A stretch of 64,000 bases of DNA from Coccinella septempunctata. Taxonomy: Eukaryota > Arthropoda > Insecta > Coleoptera > Coccinellidae. The stretch spans positions 50,556,270 through 50,620,269 of the forward strand of contig NC_058189.1 of the NCBI RefSeq assembly GCF_907165205.1. The letters run 5' to 3'. Shown here piece by piece: positions 1-10,504 of the stretch. Position 1 is the stretch's first letter. Each line of letters begins with the position of its first letter. Made by a program: the position numbers and the translations under genes. The notes beneath the pieces were generated by a model. The model was given only the letters and a program-made list of their open reading frames with translations, did no database searches and was not told where the DNA came from.

Positions 1-2
1 AC

Positions 3-476
3 CAATGGAGATGGGACGTTTTCGCCGGTAGAGTCACGCCAGATTGTTACAACAAGAGATGGTGGGAGCTTCGCAGGGAGATTCAGGGTGTCTCTCCGCC
101 GGTCCATCGGTCCGAATGCGATTTTGATCCCGCTGCCAAGTATCACGTGATGGCAGATACGCCATACATAAGGTATTTCGTCAGTTTTGTCATCCAGTTC
201 CAATTTCATAAAGCCCTTTGCGAAGCTGCTGGTGAGTACAGACCGGGAGACCCCTTGAAACCTTTGCATATGTGCGACATATATCAAAAACCGGCGGCTG
301 GAAATCTTCTGAAAAGAATGTTGCAGATGGGCGCCTCTAGGCCATGGCCGGAAGCGATGGAGATTCTCACGGGACAGAAAGATATGGATGCGAGCGCGCT
401 GTTGGAGTATTTCAGACCTCTTTATATATGGTTGGAAAGACACAATATAGATAATTGTGCTTTTGTTGGGTGGTGA
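3..476 (+). CDS. Ance: Angiotensin-converting-enzyme-like peptidase, C-terminal exon (partial)
   Basis: The frame is open from the left edge to TGA at 474-476 (about 157 codons). It reads like the last quarter of an M2-family zinc dipeptidyl carboxypeptidase: a WRWDVF block near the start, NKRWWELRREIQGV, a DPAAKYH turn, then ADTPYIRYFVSFVIQFQFHK, CDIY, GASRPWPEA, a G-x-x-x-M-D/N segment and a terminal FVGW. These are the conserved blocks that follow the HExxH zinc site in insect Ance and vertebrate ACE/ACE2. The zinc site itself lies off the window. In the family the product is a secreted or membrane enzyme trimming C-terminal dipeptides from peptides. Here no C-terminal membrane anchor is seen, so a secreted form is likely (inference). 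An internal start inside this block is not real; the exon continues to the left. The symbol is by similarity only; insects have several Ance paralogues. Confidence 0.9.
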   Translation, partial: QWRWDVFAGRVTPDCYNKRWWELRREIQGVSPPVHRSECDFDPAAKYHVMADTPYIRYFVSFVIQFQFHKALCEAAGEYRPGDPLKPLHMCDIYQKPAAGNLLKRMLQMGASRPWPEAMEILTGQKDMDASALLEYFRPLYIWLERHNIDNCAFVGW

Positions 477-604
477 AGAAGAAATTCCAACAGGGAAGTA
501 GAAATTCATTTCCATCAGCTCCCAATAGCATGGGACTGTAGATTTTTATTCTTAATTCTAAGCCTCATTTATTGCACCTGTTTGTTCAATACTGATTATG
601 AATT

Positions 605-610
605 AATAAA
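605..610 (+). promoter_or_regulatory. Poly(A) signal of the Ance-like gene
   Basis: AATAAA lies 129 bp after the stop codon on the same strand, giving a short 3' UTR. It is followed by T- and GT-containing sequence, as expected for a cleavage site. Confidence 0.6.
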
Positions 611-1034
611 GAATTTATGTATAATATTCTTTGTGTATAATTACACAATCTGAATCGACCATCATAATACTAGTTTTATGGGGGTACCCAGCAAGAAGGA
701 ATACATATGCTTAACTTTAACAAAAAATCCAAAACTGTGAAAAATTGAGCGATTATTCTGAAACAATAACGAAAATTGTCAATATATTTGTGTTATTCGT
801 TTTGCATTAAGTTTCGTCTTCAAAGAAAGTCAATATCAAGAAGAAAGTTTTTCTGTGATGAATTTAAATAACCTAAAATTGGCATACAGACAATTATCTT
901 GATTGCCGCTCAAGTTCTTCACCACTGAGCTACCACAGGACAGGTTACATTTGCCTAAGAGAACGATGCACTTCCCACATAATTCAGCGTTAGTATATTA
1001 ACACCTATGAACAGCGGCGTTCATTGATTGTTTT
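611..1034. other. Gap with no recognised feature
   Basis: AT-rich sequence. I see no exon, transposon end or structured repeat. If the glutamate receptor exons further right belong to a complete gene, its S2-lobe exon is not here. Confidence 0.5.
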
Positions 1035-1037
1035 TTA

Positions 1038-1230
1038 AGCCCGTTTGCAACAGCCGAGAATTCTCTGGAGAATTCTCTACAAAATTTTCGCAAGAAAACG
1101 GCAGAGATTATTTTGTATGCAACTGAACAGAGAATTCTACCGAAAGTGCGTATGCAACGGTAAATAATTCACGGCGCATGATATTTTCGAGTAAATTCTC
1201 TAGAGAATTCTCGGCTGTTGCAAACGGGCT
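1038..1230. mobile_element. 193-bp MITE, PIF/Harbinger-like
   Basis: Terminal inverted repeats of roughly 40 bp begin AGCCCGTTTGCAACAGCCGA and contain repeated GAGAATTCTC blocks. The element is flanked on both sides by TTA (1035-1037 and 1231-1233), the TWA target duplication typical of PIF/Harbinger. No coding capacity. Confidence 0.75.
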
Positions 1231-1250
1231 TTAGACTGGAGAGGAAAAAC

Positions 1251-1690
1251 ATTCTTTCTAAAACGAAATCACTGAAACCTTTTCATTTCTGAATATTTTA
1301 AAGCAGAATCAATTGAAAATCATTGAATGGAAGGATGAACATCATAATTTGATGTGATAATGATATCCTGAATTCTCATGAGTGAATTATCGATTGAAAA
1401 CAAATTGACGTCTATTCGTCAATCGAGCGTTGATTCCCTGATCAAGCTTTATGAAACCCGAGGTTAGAGTCCAAGAGGAGGTTTTATAAAGCTTGATCGG
1501 GGAATCAACTCTTGATTGACGAATAGACGTCAATTTGTTTTCAATCGATAATCCAGTTATGATCATTCAGAATATCATTCTCGCGTCAAATTATGATGTT
1601 CATACGTCCATTCAATTATTCTCAATTGCTATTTCCTCAGTATATTCAGAAATGAAAAGGTTTCAGTTATTTCGTTTTAGAAATCGAAAT
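1251..1690. repeat. Foldback element, two arms of about 205 bp
   Basis: The left arm (about 1251-1460) and right arm (about 1483-1690) are inverted copies with a short spacer. Both contain CTAAAACGAAAT, CTGAAACCTTTTCATTTCTG, the ATCGATTGAAAACAAATTGA block and GATCAAGCTTTAT. Divergence is mostly substitutions near the outer ends; the inner parts are nearly identical. A partial copy is present at about 28150-28290. The reading frame over the right arm is incidental. Confidence 0.75.
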
Positions 1691-1754
1691 ACTGTCAAAT
1701 CGTTAATAAGACAATCAAAGTTTTATGAAACCCGCTCTATATCCGTTTCACCTA

Positions 1755-3070
1755 CCTATAGTTGGGGAGCCGACGATACTAAATCCGGATTTACTCGAGC
1801 GTCGTGGAGTCCTAGTGGATTTTGAAGATTAGATGGTAGAAATAAAAAAAGGTTCTATGATGTATGCACTTTCAGAGGTAGGGAAAGTGTCTACAGGTTT
1901 TCAAAGATGTAAAAAAAATTGTGAGGTGTACATACTCGAGCGTGCCCGATTAAAATACTGTATATGCCCTGCGTGTCTCTGATAAAAAATTCATGTTAAT
2001 CTGACAGTTGGCGTGGTGGGGCTGGCAGTACGGAAGAATTGAAAATGGTAAAAAAAATGGTGTCAGATTTTAGAGGATATGTTAATTGGACCCAAAGGAA
2101 CCTACTTTCCAAGGGACTGACAATTTGGACGTGACGCAAGGTCACAGCAGTCCTTTGAGAATGCAAAACAAAATCGTTACTTGTACATACCTACTCGAGG
2201 GTGTCAGATTTTCATGGAGATGGTTGATTTCGGTGTTGCTGACGTATTGACTCATTAATCTGACACTAATCAAGGGGGTTTTCCAAATCTAACAGTTTGA
2301 AGATGATAACAAGGCTTTTTCTTAATATCTCCCTTCCTATTCCTCTAATCGTTTTTGTATTCATCAAGAAAGTTGTAGGTAGTAAAATTCTATACAACTT
2401 TTGTCTGAAGCAATTTTTCATACCCCTAACCGTTTTCGAGCTGGAGGGTGATAAGGGCGAGGAGCTTAGCCACAGATGCGAAAGGCCAAGGCCAATGTAG
2501 AAACCCAGTCTATGGTACACGCATCGCCATATACCTCGAAAACGGTCAGACGTAGAAAAAATTGCTTCGAACAAAATTTGTAGAAAATGATATGCTCTAC
2601 AACTTTTATAATAAATGCGAAAACAATTTGAAGCCTAGGACGGGAGATAATTCAAAAAAACTGATTTTGTGACCTTAATTGCCAATTTTTATTGTTTCGG
2701 CTTGCTAAAACTGTCAGATTATATTATTTCCGTTATAATTGAATTATTTGCTTGAAATTAAAACCACCGCGCTCGAGAATTTACACGTGTCATTTTTTTT
2801 GCAAGTTTGGTGCCCTCCCACACATTTTCGTCATGCTCAAATTGTCAGATTAAGAGAAGGTACACATATGTATATCTTGATCTAAAACGCTCGAGTATGT
2901 ACAAGATCGTTTTTCTTTACTTTTCTGACAGGCTGTCTCAGACAATTTTTCCCCTATATATTGGTCTAATTTTGGGTAGAGGAACTCTACAGGGTCCAGA
3001 AGCTATCTACAGTTATTTTTATCTGACACGCTCGAGTAAATCCCGAATTTCCCTCTCGGGCTCCCTAACT
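1755..3070. mobile_element. Family B DNA element, copy 1
   Basis: The ends are inverted: AGTTGGGGAGCCGACGA at left, and at right the complement of AGTTAGGGAGCCCGAGAGGG. Internally a CTCGAG-centred motif followed by a GTGTCAGATTAA-like word recurs in both orientations, for example near 1935, 2195, 2770, 2890 and 3032. There is no long coding frame; the short open frames here are shadows. The superfamily is not assigned because no target duplication is clear. A perfect-looking TAACTACTACTA/TAGTAGTTA palindrome abuts the right end (3066-3090). Confidence 0.65.
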
Positions 3071-3728
3071 ACTACTACCGTAGTAGTTAGTCAAAATCTC
3101 CTGTTTGCCCGGATATCTCTAGAATTAATCGACATATTTGAACTTTCGAAAGGTTATTAATGGGATTGAAAACAACTTTACTTTCAGTTCACCCGACCCT
3201 GTATCCTCAGTTTGGACACACTGTGACGGCGAAACCTTCAGCGAATCATTATTTTTCAAAACCATAAATTCAAAATGGAGTTTCAATACCTCAACCAATA
3301 TAGCAAATATTTTGATAAATAACAATGAAATTATCTAAAAAATAATGTTGATTGATGAAGACTGCTTATAATAGCTTTGGGTTTTCAACACCATCCATCA
3401 TATGCCTTTTGAATACCGCAATAAATTACAGAAAGTGAACAAATCCGTGGTTTTCCAGCCAAAGACTCCTACTCCTACTAGACCTAGAGCCTCATACCCG
3501 TATTTTCTTTGATTTTTCTGACACACATTCTTCATACAAAAACACTAGACCTCTAGATATTACCTGCTAGACTAGTAGGAAAATGTTTAGTTAAATCTCA
3601 ATACATTACAAAATCAATTGTGCGATTGGGAAATAAAATAATCAAAAAATGTTTTGTTGAATTACCTTCGGGATCAGAAAGATATGTAGGTTTGCTTGCA
3701 AGTGATAATAAAAAAAATGTGTTTATAG
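3071..3728. other. Probable intron sequence before the receptor TM4 exon
   Basis: AT-rich sequence with no recognisable exon, ending in the 3' splice site at 3727-3728. I searched it for ligand-binding S2 or pore sequences of an ionotropic receptor and found none. Confidence 0.45.
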
Positions 3729-3982
3729 GTGGAGTTTTCGTTGTTCTCCTCTGCGGATTAGCTTTAGCAATCTTCGTAGCCGTTCTGGAATTTTGTTGGA
3801 ACAGTAGGAAGAACGCTCAAAATGATAGACAATCTTTATGTTCGGAAATGGCCGAGGAGTTAAGATTTGCATTGCGATGTCATGGATCGAGGCAGAGGCC
3901 TGCTTTGAGGAGATCCTGTGCGAGGTGCAGTCCTGCGAGTACCTACGTACCAGCAGCTTTAGATTTGCCCCATCTGAACGGG
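3729..3982 (+). CDS. Kainate-type ionotropic glutamate receptor, TM4 exon
   Basis: The exon starts after TGTGTTTATAG at 3728 (phase 1, completing a glycine) and ends at a strong GTGAGT donor at 3983 (phase 0). It encodes the fourth membrane segment, GGVFVVLLCGLALAIFVAVL, followed by EFCWNSRKNAQ and EMAEELRFALRC. That arrangement matches kainate-class subunits (vertebrate GluK: GG(I/L)F..., SRKNAQ, ELR.SL.C). The cytoplasmic tail is Arg/Ser/Cys rich and ends LPHLNG. In the family this segment anchors the ligand-gated cation channel at synapses. The in-frame ATG further left is intronic. Upstream exons (amino-terminal domain, S1, pore, S2) are absent from 611-3728. Which of the several insect kainate-type paralogues this is cannot be decided. 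Confidence 0.9.
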
Positions 3983-4692
3983 GTGAGTAAAAATTCTTGT
4001 TAAATTTGAGGTAAAAATATACTTTTTGAGCGTGTGTTTTCCAGACTGAACCTATACCAATTACGAAAATAATTGTATAACAAAATCATAAAACTTGTTC
4101 TTCATCTTGGAGCAGCTATCTTGAATTCATGGGATTTCGAGTGTTGTGTTGCTCGGTAATAATACTTTCAATAGGTACTTTCCCACACTCTCAATTTGTA
4201 ATCCTGACTTTTTTCTACCTCGTTCATAAACGTATTGAAAACACCCACTATACAGGCAATAGCTCTATGAAAGCACCTCTGAAAAAATATCAATTCATTG
4301 TTTTTTCAACAAAAGTCAGTACGAACAAAATATTCTTATATGGGTGTGAGTTTGTAAGCAGACGTATGTTTTTCTGAAATAAAAAATATAAGTATAATAG
4401 ATTTTATCTAACTTTTTATGTTTTTTTTTAATTATTATTCATACTATCCAGATTCTCTATGGGTACCGAAGTACCCCTCAGAATGTGTTCTCGAAATATC
4501 TTGTTCTTTGAAGAAGAATTGAGTTTTTTGAACAAACACACCCGAAAAACAAAAGGAAGTTGATTACCATCGTCTGTTTCAATATATCATGGAATATCTT
4601 TTTTCTAGACAGGGGAAAATCTGTATGAATACAATTCACGCAATGAAGATTCATTTTGCCTCACATTGTACAATGAATATTTCTTATTTCAG

Positions 4693-4731
4693 AACTCCAG
4701 CTTGAATAGTTTCAGAACTTCATCGTTGACG
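4693..4731 (+). CDS. Probable 39-nt microexon of the glutamate receptor
   Basis: A very good acceptor (TTTCTTATTTCAG ending at 4692) is followed by exactly 13 open codons, NSSLNSFRTSSLT, then a GTAATA donor at 4732. Both boundaries are phase 0. The exon can therefore be included or skipped between the TM4 exon and the last exon without changing frame. The serine/threonine-rich content suits a cytoplasmic tail with phosphorylation sites. This is inferred from splice signals and phase only. Confidence 0.5.
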
Positions 4732-5728
4732 GTAATAACCTAAAATCAATCAAGTTTCAATATTCAACTGACATCAATTAAACTCAATATAATTCGAACT
4801 TGCTTGCAGCAAGAACACTTCGGAACAAAATACTAATTATTGCTTGTAGTTGGAGATTTGAACGTAGCAATGCAGAACCAGTATTCCAACAATGTCCCAC
4901 AACCTCAATTAGATTATTGTATCGCATTGATCTATCATCCATATAATAAATTTTGAGCAGATCGGTATCATTTCAAATTCGAATAAGGTCGTGATACATT
5001 TAGTTAGTATTTGGAGGCACAGGACATACGCCAATGAAATTTAGTAATCCTAAACAGGTCGCCTTGGAAAAAATGAACAAATAAAAAAAATGGTTTACTA
5101 ACTAAAAATCTTAGTAAATTGCAAAATTCGGCACATTAGCTGGAAGTTGAGGATTTCCGGGGTTTTCTGATGTTTTAACAGAAAGGTTGGACCTTGTTTC
5201 TGCACCTGGAGATGAGGTGTTGATTGACCGAGTGCACTGAATGTGTAGTCACTACTCGTGACACTTTACACCGTGAAACTCATCGAGGTTTGAGCCGGAA
5301 GTGTAGTCAGAGAGTACTGGCAGCTGACTACTCAAAAAGAGGGTGGCTTGAGAGTGCCAGGCCGAACTGTAGGTCGATTACAAATCCCCGAATATTTGAC
5401 CAGGGTGAGAAAACAGGGTTGGTAACAATCCGCAAAGGAAGCAAGTTGATAATAGAAAAAATAACAAGTGCGTGAATTTCTTATCAATTCAATGTCAAAC
5501 AGTATTAATCCTAATAAAAAAAGAGAAATTTCCTCTTTTGTTGTTTTCAATAATAAAACCTTCAATTAGAGCTAGTATCACTACAATTATAATTACAGTT
5601 ACAAACAAACTTTTCGTTGATTAAATTGAAAGGAAAGAAATATTTCGTTAAAATTATGATTACATCTGTAAATAGTCCTTCATAATTCTATGCAAAAATA
5701 GCTTATATCAATATCAATGTAGCTGGAA
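4732..5728. other. Receptor intron, unclassified
   Basis: No transposon ends recognised. A GC-richer stretch at about 5200-5460 is open on the + strand for 83 codons but resembles no family I know. It may be a decayed repeat. Confidence 0.4.
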
Positions 5729-5973
5729 CATATACATAGAGACATGGACTGTGGCTTCCCATTCTATCTGTGCATGAAATACGGTCAAAAAAGTGACAGA
5801 GAGAAACTGAACATCGGGCCTGCTGGTTGTCTTTTTCTAGAATTTTGATTGGTCTGCACTCACCTCTATGTCAACAGAAAAAAGACAGGTAATGGCCCGA
5901 CGATCATTTGTCTCTTTCTACAAACTAGAAAATTTCATGCTAGTATTGCTCAGTACATGTCTCTAGGTTTATG
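5729..5973. mobile_element. 245-bp hAT-like MITE, copy 1
   Basis: Inverted ends CATATACATAGAGACATG and CATAAACCTAGAGACATG (complement of the right end) are flanked by the perfect 8-bp duplication AGCTGGAA at 5721-5728 and 5974-5981. Eight-base duplications and CA...TG ends fit the hAT superfamily. It is about 90% similar by eye to the copy at 10608-10854. Confidence 0.85.
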
Positions 5974-5981
5974 AGCTGGAA

Positions 5982-6744
5982 CAAAAATATAGCCTACTAC
6001 ACTACTACTATGAACATATGTCAACAATGTCGAGGAAAGCGTCAGTTTTCTATTCATTCAGGCCGTTTTTCTTCAAGAAAATTGGGTTGAGAGCATTTGA
6101 CAGTATCTTTTGTTTTTAGCAGCACTCCAAGGTTTCAGATAATAAAATTTTTAGCTACGAATTGATATCTTGTGAGGAGTTAGGATGGCGAATTTTATAA
6201 AATAGAGATAATCGGGAATAACTCAAAAATTACTAATGATATGAAACTCACTCCAAAAAAATGAATTGGGTCCTAATTAATGGCCTGAAAAAAGTTTGAA
6301 ATTTCAAACGTTTCCACGTTAGCTTCATCAAGCTTCATCAAATACTTGTCTAAGCAATTCTACGAAGGCGTAAAAGCGTCACATATGATATTTCAAAAAC
6401 ACATAATCATCAATTTATCCTGAATATGCGAACACCCGGTTTTATATGAATATGAATGTAAAAACCAACCTATATTTCAGGAAATAGTTCATGCCGTCAT
6501 CTAACGTCCTGCGAAAGTTAGGAACTAAATGAAATTCGGAATCAGGCGAAAAATATTTTTGAAATATTATGTGGCCCTCTCCTAGGCCTTCGGAGAATTC
6601 ATATTTCCATTCGTGAAAAATTTTTTTTTCTATACATACTCGTGAAATCGTGAAACAATAAATCTTATTTCCAACAGTTTTTCAGAAAAGTGCTTGAAGC
6701 ACTTTTTTCAGAGCTCGGCACAGCTCTGTCCCTCTACGTTTTAC
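5982..6744. other. Receptor intron, no recognised feature
   Basis: AT-rich; short direct repeats such as TTCATCAAGCTTCATCAA near 6325, nothing classifiable. Confidence 0.4.
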
Positions 6745-6822
6745 AGTTTGCAATAAACCTATCTATCCATCGTTTCACTTACTGACAATTGGAAAACATT
6801 CTAAAATATATCTACATATATA
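6745..6822. mobile_element. Family I MITE, left half
   Basis: CAATAAACCTATCTATCCAT and the following block match the left half of the 160-bp family I elements. The matching right terminus (GATAGGTTTATCGAAAACGG) lies at 8426-8445, directly after family A copy 1. Family A, with some unrelated sequence, therefore appears to have interrupted an older family I element. Between the half and family A (6823-6962) is a run of degenerate AAATCAAATTGGC-like words. Confidence 0.55.
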
Positions 6823-6962
6823 CCTTTTCAAGTTCAAATTGGCGCTAATCAGAATCAAAATGACATTAGTCAAAATCAAATTGGCCACATCAATTTCAAA
6901 CTGGCATGAATCAAAAGCAAATTGAAAAAAATTGAAAATCACTCTGCTAGGCTAGAACTTCC

Positions 6963-8425
6963 TATACTCCATTCACATTTATTTTAGCAGTCGCTTGGCC
7001 ATGAAATAATTTTCTCAAGTTTTTGTAACTAGAACGAAGTTAGGTTGGCAGTCATGAAATGTCGTTATGTCACTACGCCGTTGCCACAACTAATATGAAT
7101 TTTTATTACGAAAATGTTGAAAGTGATTGAAAAAGGAGACAGGGTTTCAGGAAGTGCTATTTAGAATTCAGGTCCGCTCATTCAAATAGTTATATCCTGA
7201 TGTTCGAAAATCCACAATACGTCAGACGGTAGCGAACATATTCAATGTAAGGGAATTTATATAATGTTTCATCTGAATCTAAACGACTTATATTTCAGCT
7301 GAATATTTCCACAATCAGAAAGATTGTGAATGAAGAGGATGACAAAGAATTTTCTTCTATTGGAAGACCCAAAAAAGTGGTGGCATTTGATAATTTTATG
7401 TTTAAGTGAATTAATGCGAAAAGTTTACTACAGGATTTTCGATGAATGTCATCGTAGAATAAGTTCCCGAAAATTGATTTTTCTATTTTTCATTTGACTT
7501 GTCCTATACATTGTAAATGTCTAAAGGTAGCAATAAATACCTAATTATTATTATATTATATAAATGAGATGAATAGCCACACATACGCACAAGTTGTCCT
7601 GTTAATTGGGGGGTTCAGAACTGAAGTGAACCAAGTCCATTCAGCCTAAATTTGAAATGAATGGCTTAGAAGTTGTTTATCACCTATTAATTCAAAAGTG
7701 ACTTCTTTATTTATTATTATTCTTATGTAAGCATATGCTTACATTCTAACCTTTTAAAATCTAAAGAAGTGACTTTTGAATTAATGGCTGATAAACAACT
7801 TCTAAGCCATTCATCTCAAACCTAGGCTGAATGGACTTGGTTCACTTCAGCTCTGAACCCCTCAATTGTTTATTCATGCGAAATGTTTGTTCGAAGGTGA
7901 AGTTCATCTTGACTGGAAACTTCCTTCAATTCCTTTCACTCATATTGATGCAAGATGATTTTTGTTGAAAAATTTAACATTCTTGTAATTATCTGTTAAT
8001 TCCTTCGGGAGATACCCATTCCCAATCCCTGCATTATATGCATTTAATCTTCGGGTTAATATTTTTGAAATCTACAACTGATGTAACGTATTCAAACGTT
8101 AGCCAAAGAAGATAACGAACATTAACTCTCCTCAAGTTAGTGCATATTATGATATTAGACTGATATATTGTATTTTCCATGGAAATATCTGCCTTCAATC
8201 AGTTTGTATAAACTTCAATTATGTTCGTCACATATTTTCCGCAGAGATGTTCGACATTGTGATAAAATACGTAATAACAGAAACTTTTACGTAGAACGGG
8301 CAACTTAGCGTTGATTTAAAACCCAAAAATGTTTCGACAATACACACATTTTCGTACTATACAGAGTGAAATATGTCGAGTTTCCATGGCCAACCGAGTG
8401 CTAAAATAAAAGTGAATGGAGTATA
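6963..8425 (+). mobile_element. Family A DNA transposon, copy 1
   Basis: Ends are inverted repeats of about 38 bp: TATACTCCATTCACATTTAT...GCAGTCGCTTGGCCAT at left and its complement at right (ATGGCCAACCGAGTGCTAAA...). It carries a tiny two-exon reading frame. One exon ends STIRQTVANIFN at a GTAAGG donor (7247). The second runs 7299-7409: LNISTIRKIVNEEDDKEF, then a GRPKKVVAFDNF block and TGA. This is a helix-turn-helix-type DNA-binding fragment of the sort found at the N-terminus of transposases. No DDE catalytic domain is present, so the copy is non-autonomous. A foldback MITE sits inside at 7609-7863. Confidence 0.8.
7609..7863. mobile_element. 255-bp near-perfect foldback MITE inside family A
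   Basis: GGGGGTTCAGAACTGAAGTG at left is mirrored at right. The two arms of about 110 bp (ending around GTGACTTCTTT and AAAGAAGTGAC) are nearly identical. Comparison with copies at 41559 and 60081 shows the empty site, and AATTG is present on both sides (7604-7608, 7864-7868). That is a 4-5 bp duplication. Confidence 0.8.
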
Positions 8426-8445
8426 GATAGGTTTATCGAAAACGG

Positions 8446-10504
8446 CCTTATGTTATTCTCATCATTCCGAAGAAAGATTAGGGAACAACAATCGCGAAAC
8501 ATGTCTACAGTCTCGATTAACAATTTCGCGTATTTTGGATTGGCCTAAATTGAAACATGACTAGTTTGCTGGTGGGCACGATAATTCTTCCCTTCACCCG
8601 CCGTCCAGACATTTCCGTCAAAACAGTAGGTAAGTGATAAATCAATACATTCGCCCATTCGATTATGATTTTCCTAGCTTGAGGATAAATGAGCCAATTC
8701 TGAAGTTTGAAACTTATACATAAACAAAATGAACGTTCATTAACCAGTCGGACAATATAGATATCCACCTTATGTCGCCATGGGGTCCCCATAATAGGGA
8801 ATCATTTTCACGGCCAAGTAATCCTATTCACGTAATCGCTTCCCTACAATTGACCATTCAGCCAATAACTCGGCCAATATGCCTCCATTAATGAGACCAC
8901 GAAAACGAGATTATAACCCAATCTCTCCCACTCAAAGCAACGACCGGAAACAATCGTTTAATTCGATTGCGGCAGCTTTTTTGGGTCAGCAGAAAACCCA
9001 CTTATAATTTCCTATAACTTAGCTTTCGAATCGGTCGTTTTCTTTGATGATGGATGCTCCAACTCACTGAGGGCAATGGAACATTTCGAGTACATATTGA
9101 GTTTTCTCAATGTTCTCATGTTTCTTACATGCCCGTTTCAAAAGCGGGGATAGCATTTTCTTTCAACTTAAATTTTTGCTATTTGCGTCAATCCCAGAAA
9201 TATCAGACCTCGACCCATTTTTCATCATTGCACGATCATATGAATGGAATCACTCGAACCTTGTTGTTATGGACCATATGGGTGAGGTTAGGCGGAAATT
9301 TTGAATCGGGATCCATCCGTAGATTTGTATTTATTGGCCTATAAATGTCTCGTATTTCTTGCCTGTTTGGATATTTCAGCAAATTTCTTAAGATTTATTT
9401 TTGTTGGAATGTGTTCTATATGAATCATTCTTAAGGGAAAGTACCTCAAGAATCTCCATTCAAAAACGGCATTCACTAGTTCTTATTTTAGGCAATTTTG
9501 TACGTAAAGCCTTAATTTTTTCTTAAATTTAAGTTAAAGGACGTCTTGATGTCATCCCCGCCTCTTTTTTTCCCAATTTAGTTGGTTTTGTATGAGAAAA
9601 GAAAGTTGAACTTTAGCGTCTATAAAACTTGCTTTCACAATCATTTTTCGGCGGTTTTTCCACACATTTCGATAAAAATAGCGACAGGGTGACATCGGCG
9701 ATTCAATTCTTTATATATTGCAAAATTTTTTATTGTGATACATACCAAAATTACGCTGAAATTCAGGAATAACTGAAAACTATTCAGTATTCCTAATATT
9801 ACCTGTCGCGTGGTTATTTGTATTTTTAACTGTATCAGTTGGTAATTCAGGCTATTGCTCAAAGATGTGGCACATTTCCGTATTCGGGATAGCATCCGTA
9901 AAGCAACCAATGCCGATTGTCTTGATCCCGAATCGTATGTACTACTTACCCTTAACAAGCTCAAAACAAAATTTCGTAATAAAATGGTATATTTCATATA
10001 CTGGTATACATAATTCATTAATATAAAATTAGTCGGCAAGATCCATGGAAATTTGTCTTAGCTTCCTTCCGGTTCTAACCTCCAAAGCTGACTTACTACA
10101 ATTACAAATGTGACAATCCGTCTGTTTGTTTCTTCATTGGTTTTTCTTTGTATGCTGATTCATTTTTGTTTGTTCATTTCTTTGTCTTGCCGTATTCTGT
10201 CTTTGTGTCTGTTCTTTTATTTGTTGTTCGTTATGTTTATTTTGGTTGTTTGTTTATCGTTTGTGCTCACATAACTCCCAAACGAGGTGACCGATTTCAA
10301 TGGGATTTCACTAAAGTCTAGAGAAGGTCTTCGTGTGAACAAGTAAGGCGTCAACACTGTCAATAGCAATGGACAGAATGCAGCATCCATGTAAAATATT
10401 CATGGAATAGTTTATATGTTGTGGAAATGTAAGTAGTATTCGAATATCCAACAAACAGAATTCTACTTTCAATATTTATTTGATATAACTATATCAAAAT
10501 CCTG
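8446..10504. other. Receptor intron, mostly unclassified
   Basis: No assignable transposon. At about 9850-9990 the + strand has a coding-like run (LLKDVAHFRIRDSIRK, then DCLDPESYVLL) with no acceptable gene context. It is possibly a decayed mobile-element frame. The strand at 10090-10265 is strikingly T/G-rich (many TGTTT words) and ends in AACGAGGTGACCGATTTCAA, a phrase common in insect repeats. Confidence 0.35.

Noticed and set aside
147..476. Start codon for the Ance frame at 147
   Set aside because: The frame is open to the window edge with conserved ACE sequence before it, so this is an internal codon (GTG), not a start.
2266..2574. Open frames inside family B copies
   Set aside because: Frames are not preserved between copies 1, 2 and 3; transposon background.
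3620..3728. In-frame N-terminal part of the receptor open frame
   Set aside because: It is intron: a 3' splice site lies at 3727-3728, and the text before GGVFVV has no receptor resemblance.
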